Of a stretch of DNA of 43,921 bases, positions 7,850-16,133 are shown one piece after another. The notes beneath the pieces are model-generated. The model saw nothing but the letters and a program-made list of their open reading frames with translations. It did no database searches and was not told where the DNA came from. The stretch is from Calditrichia bacterium (lineage in GTDB: Bacteria > Calditrichota > Calditrichia > JAJRVZ01), in assembly GCA_023132435.1 (NCBI GenBank), contig JAGLYF010000223.1, positions 1 to 43,921 of the forward strand, given 5' to 3'. Within the stretch, counting starts at the first letter, position 1. The number at the start of each line of letters is the position of its first letter. A program made the translations under genes and the position numbers.

Positions 7850-8601
7850 ATCAATTCGGCGACGATACTAATAGCGATTTCTTCCGGTGTTTGAGCAGCA
7901 ATATCAAGACCAATAGGAGAGTGAATCTGATTAATATCAGCTTCTTTAAAACCTTCTTTTTTTAACTGCTCAAATACCTGTTTTTTCTTAACTTTACTGG
8001 CAATCAAACCAATGTATTTTACATCGTGTTTTAAGATTTTTTTTAGAGCCTGGTAATCCAGTTCATGGGAACGGGTGACGATGGCAATAAAATCTGAGGC
8101 CGATATTTCTATTTTCTGGTTAATTTCATCTGATGTTGCCAGGATAATTTCTTTAGCATCCGGAAAACGTTCATTTGAGGCAAACTCCTGACGATCTTCA
8201 ACAATTGTATAGCTGAATCCAATCATTGATGCGAAACGTGCCAGTGGTAACGCCACATGCCCGCCTCCAAAGACATAGAGATGAGGAGATGTGGTTACCG
8301 GTTCGATAAAAAATTCCATTTTTCCTCCACAAATCATCCCCGTATCCGCTTTTTCCTGATCATCAAGATCATGCCATACTTTTTTAGTCAGATTATTTTT
8401 AAGACATTCCCTGGCCTCCTCAATAACCATCGCTTCAACTGCTGAACCACCAATCGTGCCGAATACTTTTCCATCACCGCAGACGATCATCTTTGTACCT
8501 GTATCCCGAGGTGTCGGTCCTTTTTTAGCGATAACCGTTACCAATGCAGCCGGTACATTTTTATCCCGCAATTGATTGAGTTGATCGTATATATCAATCA
8601 T
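7822..8601 (-). CDS. xdhC: XdhC/CoxI family molybdenum-hydroxylase maturation protein
   Basis: This 259-residue protein has the two domains of the family. The N-terminal XdhC_CoxI domain reads ALVTVIAKKGPTPRDTGTKM and GTIGGSAVEAMV. The C-terminal Rossmann domain starts LYVFGGGHVALPLARFA, with a downstream VEDRQEFASNERFP. XdhC proteins bind the molybdenum cofactor and support its sulfuration and insertion into xanthine dehydrogenase-type enzymes. The MocA-like nucleotidyltransferase upstream on the same strand (204 bp away, separated by a palindromic repeat) supports that role. No molybdenum hydroxylase subunit lies in this window, so the client enzyme must be elsewhere. Some paralogues act with selenium-dependent hydroxylases, which cannot be excluded. 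Confidence 0.85.
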   Translation of the reverse strand: MIDIYDQLNQLRDKNVPAALVTVIAKKGPTPRDTGTKMIVCGDGKVFGTIGGSAVEAMVIEEARECLKNNLTKKVWHDLDDQEKADTGMICGGKMEFFIEPVTTSPHLYVFGGGHVALPLARFASMIGFSYTIVEDRQEFASNERFPDAKEIILATSDEINQKIEISASDFIAIVTRSHELDYQALKKILKHDVKYIGLIASKVKKKQVFEQLKKEGFKEADINQIHSPIGLDIAAQTPEEIAISIVAELIQVKNSSGK

Positions 8602-8636
8602 ATATCGTCACTTTCTTTTATAAATACATCTCCAAA

Positions 8637-8774
8637 TTGTCATCCCCGCGAAAGCGGGGATCCAGAATATTGTCGAATTATAATGGATCCTCTTCTAAGA
8701 GGGGTTGACAATATGAATATTTTTAATCTACACTTCCATTCTCTGGATTCCCCCGAGTACTCGGGGGAATGACA
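8637..8774. repeat. Nested palindrome, family B (GTCATCCCCGCGAAAGCGGGGATCC type)
   Basis: The left arm is TTGTCATCCCCGCG with a local hairpin (CCCCGCGAAAGCGGGG). The right arm is TGGATTCCCCCGAGTACTC followed by GGGGGAATGACAA. Inside is a second inverted pair, AATATTGTC and GACAATAT (about 8667 and 8706). Related elements are at 10835-10964 and 16768-16880. It separates the MocA-like gene from xdhC. Confidence 0.8.
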
Positions 8775-8805
8775 AAAGGAGCAGGAATGACAAACCGTAT
8801 TTGCA

Positions 8806-9414
8806 TTAAAACCCAGCCAGCGTTTCCAGATAGCGGGAATATTCTTCGGGTGTATCAATATCCACAAGAATACCGGCATCATCTACAGGTAATTCAAGTA
8901 TGCTTTTCTCATACTTCTGAACGACATATCGTGCACCTTCGGAGAGGGGCGCAGTCAGGAGATCGTTAAAGTATTTTTTTCCAAAATAGACAGGATGTCC
9001 GCGTTTTCCCTCATAAACAGGAATAATAATCTTATAGGGAAATTTTTGAGCGGCTTCGAAAACAGAAAGATACGTAGTGAGTGAAACAAGGGGATGATCG
9101 ACCAGTACGACAAGACATCCTGGAACATCGCCCGGAACGTGTTTAAGGCCGCATTGCAAGGAGTAGAGCTGACCTTTTTCAGAAAATTGGTTGCGTAGGA
9201 ATAAGATTTTCCTTTTTTTCTGGATCGACTGAAAAATCTCCTTAAAATCGTTTCCCAAAACAGTAATCAGTGGATCATATTTTGCTTCTTCCAGAAGATT
9301 AAATATTGTCTCAAGAAAGACCAAAGGTCCGATCTTTAAAAGCGCCTTTGGTTTTCCCATTCGCCGGGAATCACCGGCTGCCAATATGACACTTGCTATT
9401 CGTTGTCTACTCAC
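8806..9414 (-). CDS. MocA-like molybdenum cofactor nucleotidyltransferase
   Basis: This 202-residue MobA-like NTP transferase begins SVILAAGDSRRMGKPKALL, the G-x-G-x-R-M-G-x-x-K nucleotide-binding signature of MocA/MobA and GlmU-type enzymes. A metal-binding VVLVDHPLVS motif lies near residue 105, with LVDxP in the position usual for MocA. Near the end, GHPVYFGKKYF and VDIDTPEEY are typical of the CTP:molybdopterin cytidylyltransferase branch. The start codon is GTG at 9414, preceded by AGGA at 7 nt. Genomic pairing with xdhC argues that it makes the cytosine-dinucleotide cofactor used by xanthine-oxidase family enzymes. Assignment to MocA rather than another NTP_transf_3 protein is an inference. 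Confidence 0.78.
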   Translation of the reverse strand: MSRQRIASVILAAGDSRRMGKPKALLKIGPLVFLETIFNLLEEAKYDPLITVLGNDFKEIFQSIQKKRKILFLRNQFSEKGQLYSLQCGLKHVPGDVPGCLVVLVDHPLVSLTTYLSVFEAAQKFPYKIIIPVYEGKRGHPVYFGKKYFNDLLTAPLSEGARYVVQKYEKSILELPVDDAGILVDIDTPEEYSRYLETLAGF

Positions 9415-9434
9415 TCTTAAATCCTATAAATAAT

Positions 9435-9456
9435 AAAGCCTCCATTCGGAGGCTTT
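9435..9456 (-). terminator. Hairpin after phosphofructokinase gene
   Basis: A perfect 9-bp stem AAAGCCTCC/GGAGGCTTT with a 4-nt loop lies 3 nt after the stop codon at 9460. On the minus strand the stem ends in CTTT and is followed by ATTATTTATAGG, a weak U-tract. It sits 20 nt before the start of the MocA-like gene and probably gives partial termination between the two. Confidence 0.6.
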
Positions 9457-9459
9457 CAG

Positions 9460-10806
9460 TTATTTTTCTACCTTTTCTTTTGCTAAACGTAAATTTTCAT
9501 GATCACTCTGCGCTTCCTGGACCACGAATCCATCCGTATTTTGACCATTCTCAGCCACATCTGCAACAAGATAATAGAATTGTTCGCGGAATTTTTCCAA
9601 TGGAAGATTCGCTGTTGCAGCGTATTTGGCAAGTTCATGCGGATCATCAAAATCATCCTTACGCAAGCGGATCATATACCGGTTTGCTACGTAATATGAC
9701 TCTGATGACGGATCGACCATTCGAACTTTCATACGCTTTGTTTTTGGATCGAGTATATCTTTAAAGTACATGGGAACAAATCTTCCGTCCTGGAAGGATA
9801 TGAGCGCTCCGCTGCCGCCATCGAAAAGAAATTTTGCCGCCATAAAACCCAGATCACGGCAATATTCCATGTCAAATGGGATCGGATCAGCACAACGAAG
9901 TTCATAGCCAATATTTTTAGCCACGATGGTCATTTTCACACCGAACTCCTGTAAGCGCTCCTGCACTTTATACTTCAGGATTTCCCCAAAATTTATCTCG
10001 GCGATACGAATATTATCGTGTTCATCTCTTTCCACATTCACTATCTGATTTAAATCTTTTTCATCGAGCCTTTCAACCAGACCTTCTGCCACAATTGCCA
10101 CTCCATCAGGCCGACCGTAACTAATCCGTTTAATTATCGATCCGACCAGAATATCAACGATCTTCTTCATCGGGATTTTTTTCTCTTTAAATTCCTCCGG
10201 AATAAGTGTCAGAGTAGCCCCGGCTGCCTTCCCGATGCCAAGCGCCAGATGACCTGCCTTACGCCCCATCGTAATTACAAAATACCAACGGGTAGTGGTC
10301 TTGGCATCAACCATGATATTTTTAAGTATATCCACACCAATATGTCGTGCAGTTTGAAATCCAAAGGTGCAGCTTCCATGTGGTAAATCCAGATCGTTAT
10401 CGATCGTTTTCGGCACATGAGCAACACTAATGCGGTTTTCACCAACCTGCTGAAGACGATATGCGGAATAAGCCGTATCGTCACCACCGATGGTTATCAA
10501 TTTATCAACATTTAAACGCAACAAAGAAGTTATTGTGTTTTCAAGATTTTTTTTCTCTTTAGTTGGATTATCTCTGGCAATCCCGATATAGGATCCACCG
10601 CGGAAATGAATACGACTTATCCGATCAATGGTTAAGGGTGTAACATTATCAATATTTCCCCGCATTAACCATTTAAAACCGTCCCGGATACCTATAATAT
10701 CCGCACCGGATAGAACCCCTCTGATAGTAGCTGCCCCGATCACACTATTTATACCCGGCGCCGGCCCACCGCCGACAAGAATCGCCATACGTTTATTTTG
10801 AGACAT
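9460..10806 (-). CDS. pfp: 6-phosphofructokinase, probably pyrophosphate-dependent
   Basis: This 448-residue PfkA-superfamily enzyme phosphorylates fructose 6-phosphate in glycolysis, reversibly if PPi-linked. Visible motifs are ILVGGGPAPGINSVI (N-terminal nucleotide loop), ITIGGDDTAYSAY, PKTIDNDLDLP (catalytic region) and MGRKAGHLALG (substrate contact). The GGDD and PKTIDND residues are those of PPi-dependent enzymes; ATP-dependent bacterial PFKs have GGDG and PGTIDND. The length exceeds the ~320 residues of ATP-PFKs, as in the long PPi clades. The RBS is excellent (GGAGG, 7 nt before the ATG). A 130-bp palindrome lies immediately upstream and may separate the gene from, or contain, its promoter. 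Phosphoryl donor is inferred from the two diagnostic positions. Confidence 0.88.
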   Translation of the reverse strand: MSQNKRMAILVGGGPAPGINSVIGAATIRGVLSGADIIGIRDGFKWLMRGNIDNVTPLTIDRISRIHFRGGSYIGIARDNPTKEKKNLENTITSLLRLNVDKLITIGGDDTAYSAYRLQQVGENRISVAHVPKTIDNDLDLPHGSCTFGFQTARHIGVDILKNIMVDAKTTTRWYFVITMGRKAGHLALGIGKAAGATLTLIPEEFKEKKIPMKKIVDILVGSIIKRISYGRPDGVAIVAEGLVERLDEKDLNQIVNVERDEHDNIRIAEINFGEILKYKVQERLQEFGVKMTIVAKNIGYELRCADPIPFDMEYCRDLGFMAAKFLFDGGSGALISFQDGRFVPMYFKDILDPKTKRMKVRMVDPSSESYYVANRYMIRLRKDDFDDPHELAKYAATANLPLEKFREQFYYLVADVAENGQNTDGFVVQEAQSDHENLRLAKEKVEK

Positions 10807-10834
10807 GCTTAAACCTCCACTCCTATCATATCAT

Positions 10835-10964
10835 AGACTTCTGCAAAATAAGGCTTTTTGCCTCATTGTCATTCCCGCGAAAGCGGGAATCCATTGAAAA
10901 TAAAGAGTTTTCTGGATTCCGGGTCAAGCCCGGAATGACAAAAAACGTCATTTTGCAGAACTCT
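10835..10964. repeat. MITE-like nested palindrome, family B
   Basis: The outer 15-bp inverted repeats AGACTTCTGCAAAAT and ATTTTGCAGAACTCT match at 13 of 15 positions. Nested inside are GTCATTCCCGCG with CGCGGGAATCCA-type arms and CTGGATTCCGGG with CCCGGAATGAC. Each inner half forms its own hairpin. There is no coding capacity. A -35/-10-like pair (TTGACC, 17 nt, TTTATT) points toward the phosphofructokinase gene, so the repeat may act as a promoter; that is weak. Confidence 0.8.
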
Positions 10965-11147
10965 AATCATATCAAATAAAAAAATTTATAAGAACATTAA
11001 TTTTACTTAATTATGACACTCGTTGCAAGTTTGATTATATGCGTTTTTACTGATAATTTTTGAACCTTCTGCGCATATATATTGTTAAAGGGATACTTGA
11101 TGCTGGATAGTTGATGTGAGATATTGGATGTTGGATGATACAAATCT

Positions 11148-11182
11148 GTTCCCCCTTAGCAAAGGGGGATTAAGGGGGTTGT
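11148..11182. repeat. GTTCCCCCTTAGC / AAGGGGGATTAAGGGGG repeat
   Basis: This is a short inverted element of the kind often dispersed in these genomes, and a related G/C-rich one is at 29383-29462. It lies within a 290-bp gap (10965-11254) that otherwise holds A/T-rich sequence and a low-complexity run of GATGTTGGATGTTGGA units (11097-11140 and 11191-11208). No gene is supported there. Confidence 0.55.
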
Positions 11183-11254
11183 TGCTATTTTGATGTTGGA
11201 TGTTGGATTTGGAATTCCTAATCTTTATCTGCTTACCTGGGTTTTTAAAAAGAA

Positions 11255-12493
11255 GTGGTTATTATGACAAACATTTATTATAAAATTCTAATTATACTTT
11301 TATTGGCTGCTCCGCTACTGGCTCAGCCCATTAAATCGAGACAAGATCTGCGTGAGTCCGAAAAATCCCGTTTTAATTTCGAAAAGTCTGCTTTTATTAA
11401 TGCACCAACACCCAACCAACGTCTTTTTGATATTACCTCCTATCAATTGGATCTCGATCTTTATCCCGATCAATTTCTGCTGAGAGGTGCTGTTACTATA
11501 AATGGGAAAAGTCTGACAAACGAACTTGATCACATTGAAATAGACTTTTACCATGTTCTTTCTGTCGATTCCATTCTGCAAGGCAGATCTACTCTTCCTG
11601 TAAATCATAAAAATGGCATAATAGATATTATTCTTAATAACGTGATTAATATTGATGAGTCTTTTTCTGTCATTATCTATTATCATGGTGATCCGGAAGA
11701 GGGGCGCTATCAAAGTTTTGGTTGGAGTGATCACGGCAGTTTTAACACACCGATCATTTGGACGTTGAGCGAACCTTATGGCTCCCCGGTATGGTGGCCC
11801 TGTAAAGATGATCCAAAAGACAAAGCAGATTCTGTATATATCAACGTTACTGTTCCTCCGGATCTTATTGTCGCTTCAAACGGTCTCCTCAGCGGCGTTT
11901 CGCGGAACCGGGAGGGATTTACCTATCATTGGAAGACCCATTATCCGATTAGTACCTACCTGGTTTCTCTGGCCATCTCGAATTATGAACAATTTTCTGA
12001 CTGGTATTCCTATTCATCCGATGATTCAATGGAAGTGACATATTTTGTTTATCCGGAACATCTGAACGCTGCTAAAGAGAATTTGAGTATAACTGTTGAG
12101 ATGCTCGAATTTTATGCATCGATATTTGGTGAATACCCTTTTATAGATGAAAAATACGGTATGGCCATATTTCCCTGGAGTGGCGGAATGGAACACCAGA
12201 CAATTACCTCCTACGGATATGGTCTGATCTGGGGTAACCACAGGTATGATTTTATCAATGCCCATGAATTAGCTCACCAGTGGTTTGGTGATTGCATCAC
12301 CATGCGACACTGGTCCCACATCTGGCTTAATGAAGGATTTGCTTCCTATGCAGAAGCTTTATGGTTTGAGCATATAAATGGTAAAAATGCATATCATAAT
12401 TATGTTAACAGATGGGATGCAATACCTCTCAACCCAAAAATTTCATTTTACCACAGATCAGAAACCGGAAAATTTAGAAATCGATCCCGATAA
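11255..12493 (+). CDS. Secreted M1 family metallopeptidase, truncated by internal deletion
   Basis: A signal peptide covers residues 1-22 (hydrophobic ILIILLLAAPLLAQP). The M1 N-terminal β-domain follows (ITSYQLDLDLYPDQFLLRGA). The exopeptidase loop is GGMEHQT, a variant of GAMEN. The zinc site HELAHQWFGD with the third ligand in WLNEGFASYAE is complete. About 30 residues later (after NRWDAIPLNP) the frame runs into SFYHRSETGKFRNRSR and stops at 12493, while the C-terminal part resumes in another frame at about 12447. In M1 enzymes the catalytic Tyr lies about 60 residues after the Glu ligand, so it falls in the deleted part. The product is therefore probably inactive. The RBS is weak (AAGAAG). 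Confidence 0.82.
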   Translation: MVIMTNIYYKILIILLLAAPLLAQPIKSRQDLRESEKSRFNFEKSAFINAPTPNQRLFDITSYQLDLDLYPDQFLLRGAVTINGKSLTNELDHIEIDFYHVLSVDSILQGRSTLPVNHKNGIIDIILNNVINIDESFSVIIYYHGDPEEGRYQSFGWSDHGSFNTPIIWTLSEPYGSPVWWPCKDDPKDKADSVYINVTVPPDLIVASNGLLSGVSRNREGFTYHWKTHYPISTYLVSLAISNYEQFSDWYSYSSDDSMEVTYFVYPEHLNAAKENLSITVEMLEFYASIFGEYPFIDEKYGMAIFPWSGGMEHQTITSYGYGLIWGNHRYDFINAHELAHQWFGDCITMRHWSHIWLNEGFASYAEALWFEHINGKNAYHNYVNRWDAIPLNPKISFYHRSETGKFRNRSR

Positions 12494-12827
12494 CTGGGTT
12501 CTGAAGAATTTAAGTGTCTCCTCTGTCGAAGGTGACCTGAATGAACCACCGGTAGAATTCAGTGTGACTCAAAATTATCCAAATCCGTTTAATCCCGAGA
12601 CCTATATCGACATCTTATTGCCGGAGGACGGTAAAGTAACCCTTGAAATATTCAATGTCCTGGGCGAAAAAGTTTATGAAGAATCATCAAACCAATACGC
12701 CGGATACAGAACAATGATTTGGCGAGGAGAGACAAATCTTGGGGTAGCAGCACCATCAGGAATGTATCTTTATCGCGTTAGAGTAGGTTCTAATGCAATT
12801 ATTAAGAAAATGATTCTCCTCAGATAG
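12447..12827 (+). pseudogene. C-terminal remnant of the M1 peptidase with type IX sorting domain
   Basis: From about 12447 the frame reads DQKPENLEIDPDNWVLKNLS, the segment that precedes the sorting domain in secreted M1 proteins of this group. It continues with NYPNPFNPETYIDILLP, IFNVLGEKVYEE and a terminal IIKKMILLR. It is out of frame with the peptidase N-terminus. Joining the two would need both a frame change and the missing peptidase C-terminal segment (roughly 150-200 residues by comparison with typical M1 length, from memory). It has no start codon with an RBS of its own. Confidence 0.75.
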
Positions 12828-12937
12828 TACCATCCAACCGTCAAGACACAGAATGTTATTTTTAATTTCTCGCAGCAACGCAGCGTACTCTAACCGCAAA
12901 GACGAAAAGAAAAAATATTTAATATAAAAAGATCGGC

Positions 12938-13035
12938 CATTTTGAAATTTGTCGATTAGAGCGGACGAAGAAATTCCGCAGAAAAATGTTTTTTTCCGGA
13001 ATTTCTGAGGCTGCTTAGGCAAATTTCAAGGGGCC
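12938..13035. repeat. ~90-bp imperfect palindrome
   Basis: Outer arms GGCCATTTTGAAATTTGTC and GGCAAATTTCAAGGGGCC pair, and inner arms GAAGAAATTCCGCAGA and TCCGGAATTTCTGAGGC pair around a T-rich loop. No other copy was found in the window. It could form a cruciform or an RNA hairpin and resembles a solo MITE. Confidence 0.6.
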
Positions 13036-13421
13036 TTGATTTTTTTAGTCCTTTTTGATCAAGTCGAAGATCCGCCTATATTTTTGGCGGGCAAAAAGGA
13101 CATATAAAAGTCCGCTGGAGGCAGATAGAACATATGAAGGATTAAAACCCATTATTTGGGTGTGCCGGTATTCCCTCAGTATCCTATCAAGAATTTTTAA
13201 AGTTCAATAAATTGGATTTGTCCTGTGAGGGATAAAATTTTTGTAGCAATCATGTTCTTTGATAATGTAAAGAGTCGCGTAGGAACGACATGAAAAATCT
13301 ATGGAAAATCCACTAGCACACTAGAAATGACCTTAAACTATCCCCGGCCGGAACTCCCGGGAATGAATACAAAACATCATTCGGCCCGTGGGGGTTGCCT
13401 GCTTCTCCTTTAATGATAGAT

Positions 13422-13518
13422 AGGTCGTCCCGAAGGGACTTCTGGTTGGTGGGGGATTCATTTTACCCCGGACTTCCGTCCGGGGCTAGTCTGAGGTCGC
13501 CCTTACAGGGCTTTTCCT
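13422..13518. repeat. Dispersed element with three hairpins (CGTCCCGAAGGGAC, CCCCGGACTTCCGTCCGGGG, GCCCTTACAGGGC)
   Basis: Three short GC-rich hairpins in a row occupy about 100 bp: GTCCCGAAGGGAC, then CCCCGGACTTCCGTCCGGGG, then GCCCTTACAGGGC. The arrangement is one I recognise as a recurrent intergenic repeat of many bacterial genomes, but I cannot name the family. It has no coding potential. Confidence 0.6.
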
Positions 13519-13877
13519 TTGAGTGTGGGATGATGTATAAACCCAAGTGTTTCATGAAAAGCTATAAATATTTCATCCTTTTGGGCTTTTTTTCGTTCCT
13601 CGTGACTCGATACTCGATTGTAATATACTTCGGATATATTGGATTGGACAGATTTACATGTATTAAATATATTATATTTTAATTATCCGCGGAGATCCGT
13701 TCAATCCGTGTCATCCGTGGTCTATTACAACCCCCTACCCCTCCTTAGACTTCGCTCAGGACGGGCTCTTTTCTAATCACGCCCCGAGTACTCGGGGATT
13801 CGCACGCCGGTAGGCGCATTTCCAACCTGCCGGCGAAGAGGGAACTAGATTTTGCTCATCGAGCATCAAGTATCGAG

Positions 13878-15425
13878 TTATTTAATCAATACCATCTTCT
13901 TCACATCCCGAAATTCACCGGCCTTTATTTGATAATAATAAATTCCACCAGCAAAATTGCTGGCATCCCATTCAATCGAGTGATATCCCGCCACCTTTTT
14001 CTCTGAAACTAATGTCGTAACCTTTTCACCTAAAATATTATAGATACTCAGTTCGATCCGACTGTGAACCGGCAGCTGCCAACTGATGACTGTGCTGGGA
14101 TTAAAAGGATTGGGGCGATTCTGAAAAAGGTGAAAATCTTCAATTGATAACCCCTGTTCATCAAGGCTTGTTGATTCCACATAAACATTAACCTTGACCG
14201 ATAAAGTATCATTTGAGACATCGTTATCGTGCGGATCATTGATATTTCCATCATTATCCTGATCCCAATAGATCACACTGCTTATGGTATATATACCGCT
14301 TTGAGAAGGTGTGAACAGACTGTCAAAAGTGACATTAATACTGTCCCTGCCCCATCCATGTGCTTCGAGTACTTCCGTTATATGTCTTGTCTCAAATTCT
14401 ATCCGGTTACCACCTGGATCATCGACTGCCACTTCAACAATATAAGCTCCAGCGCCACCGCTGCCCAGATTACGGATTTTTAAATCCACCGTCACTGGTC
14501 GATCGACCCACAGACTGTCCGCATAACCCTTCGTCGTGTCGATAAGTGTATATATTCCGGCAATGGTTAAATCGGGAAGTTCTGGCAGATGGACAAACAT
14601 CCAGGAAGATACCTTATTTTGCAACCAGGGGATGGCAATATTCTTCGGTGTATTGGGCCAATTATCATGAACGATCACATAGCTGGTATCTGCTTTGTAA
14701 TTTTCCAGATAACCCACCACTGTAACAGCATGACCAATATTACCCAATTGGTCCTCAGAAAGGTTCCATTGTTCCAGAGGATCTCGCTCATCAGCACTAC
14801 CGGATTGGTTCACCATTAAACCCCATTCGTATATGTAAACTGTATCATCAGCAAAAAAAGAATCAGCTATATAGGTACCGGTTGGTAGTATGTTCCAATA
14901 AAGAAAATCAGCCTTGACAGGTGATTGCTTGTCAAGTTCTTCTTTCAGAATTATAAAATCAGCAACAGGCACTTGTTGTATATCCCAACCATAACCGACC
15001 TTATCTTTCGGGATTGTATCAGGATAACCAGAGGTATTTACCGAATCAAAATGGACATACTCTTCAGCCCCCATCCATTGATCATGGCCATAAGTACCCT
15101 TTGCTGAAAGACGCCCGGTTCCATTCTCCCGACCCGGATTACCCTGATCATTGGTGTCCATAAACCAGCCGATATATTCGGCAACTTCCTTACCGGGCAG
15201 GCCGCCCATGACATTCCGGGCAAAGGCATGGTTTTGTACACTATCCCAGTAAGCAACAATATTTGCAAAAGACATCGGGGCACAATAATTACTTCGGTCC
15301 CGGGTGGATTTAATACTTGAATCCGGTGGCTGAGAATAGTCAGGAACATTTTTGATAAAAACTTGCTCCTGCGCAACCAAATAATTAACCAACACGAATA
15401 AAAATACCATCAAATAATTACACAT
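13878..15425 (-). CDS. Secreted papain-like cysteine protease (C39-like) with type IX sorting domain
   Basis: This 515-residue protein starts at ATG 15425 with a strong RBS (AAGGAGA). A signal peptide covers residues 1-18 (MVFLFVLVNYLVAQ). The putative nucleophile is in RSNYCAPMSFANIVAYW (Cys about residue 48), the His in GNIGHAVTVVGY (about 235) and the Asp/Asn in YVIVHDNWPNTP. This is the C...H...D/N order of papain-fold C39-like peptidases. A CARDB-like adhesive β-domain follows (LPDLTIAGIYTLID ... VDLKIRNLGSGGAG), with DWDNDGNIND-like acidic loops. The last ~80 residues are a sorting domain (NRPNPFNPSTVISWQLP ... KKMVLIK). Export across both membranes and cell-surface attachment or release are inferred. 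The protease call rests on motif order only. Confidence 0.78.
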   Translation of the reverse strand: MCNYLMVFLFVLVNYLVAQEQVFIKNVPDYSQPPDSSIKSTRDRSNYCAPMSFANIVAYWDSVQNHAFARNVMGGLPGKEVAEYIGWFMDTNDQGNPGRENGTGRLSAKGTYGHDQWMGAEEYVHFDSVNTSGYPDTIPKDKVGYGWDIQQVPVADFIILKEELDKQSPVKADFLYWNILPTGTYIADSFFADDTVYIYEWGLMVNQSGSADERDPLEQWNLSEDQLGNIGHAVTVVGYLENYKADTSYVIVHDNWPNTPKNIAIPWLQNKVSSWMFVHLPELPDLTIAGIYTLIDTTKGYADSLWVDRPVTVDLKIRNLGSGGAGAYIVEVAVDDPGGNRIEFETRHITEVLEAHGWGRDSINVTFDSLFTPSQSGIYTISSVIYWDQDNDGNINDPHDNDVSNDTLSVKVNVYVESTSLDEQGLSIEDFHLFQNRPNPFNPSTVISWQLPVHSRIELSIYNILGEKVTTLVSEKKVAGYHSIEWDASNFAGGIYYYQIKAGEFRDVKKMVLIK

Positions 15426-15511
15426 GGATAGCTCTCCTTATATATGTTATGGTTAATTAACCTGATCTATTCGATCATATCTCTCTTAAAGATGCTAAAC
15501 TTCTTTATTGA

Positions 15512-15585
15512 GTCATCCTGTAAGGATCTTTGCACTTGCATGTGACAGCCGTGCCGACAACTGCAAAGATCCCTTCGGGATGACA
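15512..15585. repeat. Family C repeat (GTCATCCTGTAAGGATCTTTGC)
   Basis: GTCATCCTGTAAGGATCTTT at one end and CAAAGATCCCTTCGGGATGAC at the other form inverted arms, with ACTTGC/GACAACTGC sequence between. The second copy is at 16187-16261. Both ends also contain small internal hairpins (ATCCTGTAAGGAT, ATCCCTTCGGGAT). Confidence 0.75.
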
Positions 15586-15612
15586 AAACAACAAATGAAA
15601 ATATACTTAATA

Positions 15613-15650
15613 AACCTTTGCGTCGTTGCTATAGATAAATTATCCTGAAA
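15613..15650 (-). repeat. Family A module, inverted copy
   Basis: Read on the minus strand this is CAGGATAATTTATCTATAGC followed by AACGACGCAAAGG, the same module as at 1341, 5219, 21048 and 33440. The rest of 15651-16133 is A/T-rich. It holds one short open stretch (15962-16117) whose translation ends GLDLGRLLEEYYQPK, which I do not recognise, and no supportable gene. Confidence 0.6.
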
Positions 15651-16133
15651 GACCAGTTAACAGAAAGAAGAAGGAGTTGAGGATACAGTTGAATTATGAA
15701 TATAAATTCGAATTTCTATAATCATCTATACTTAAATCATCATTCCGAAAGAGGCAGAAATGATTCACAAGATTCGTGGAAGCTTTTAATCTTTACAAAT
15801 AACCTTTTATTTTAAACTACTAGAAGATAGCAATAGATTTATGGTTATCAAAGAAAATTATTCTTTTTTCAATCAGATCTAACTTACATCTTTCTATTAC
15901 CTTATACCTTTATACCTCTATACCTATTTCCCCATAAATGCTATATTTCCCTATCTTCTAAATCATTCATCCATTTTTCATCTCATTGAGTTATTTTTTT
16001 TCTTATATTTTTAGCGCAAAACAAAAGAACCATATCACAAAAAAACAGCGTGCCAGGGAGAAGATTACCGGGTTGGATTTGGGGAGGTTATTGGAAGAAT
16101 ATTACCAACCAAAATGAATAGCTGATGTTTAGA

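Larger units (their letters stand above)
12828..13877. other. 1-kb gene-free repeat graveyard between two secreted-protease genes
   Basis: I see no supportable gene here. Contents in order: a family A fragment (12866-12908, CTCGCAGCAACGCAGCG then ACCGCAAAGACG); a ~90-bp palindrome (12938-13035); a TTGATCAAG-type repeat with TTTTTGGCGGGCAAAAAGGAC (13037-13120); CCCCGGCCGGAACTCCCGGG-like hairpin sequence (13340-13362); a GTCCCGAAGGGAC element (13422-13518); a TTCAATCCGTGTCATCCGTGG fragment (13697-13719); and CGAGTACTCGGGG and CCGGTAGGCG bits (13785-13830). The patchwork suggests repeated insertion into a neutral region. Confidence 0.7.

Noticed and set aside
15696-15815. 39-codon frame starting MNINSNFYNHLYL
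   Set aside because: No Shine-Dalgarno at usable distance, A/T-rich composition and no recognisable family.
15962-16117. Open stretch ending GLDLGRLLEEYYQPK, followed by a terminator-like hairpin
   Set aside because: It has no ATG or RBS and I recognise no family; it may be the tail of a lost gene, but coding is not supported.
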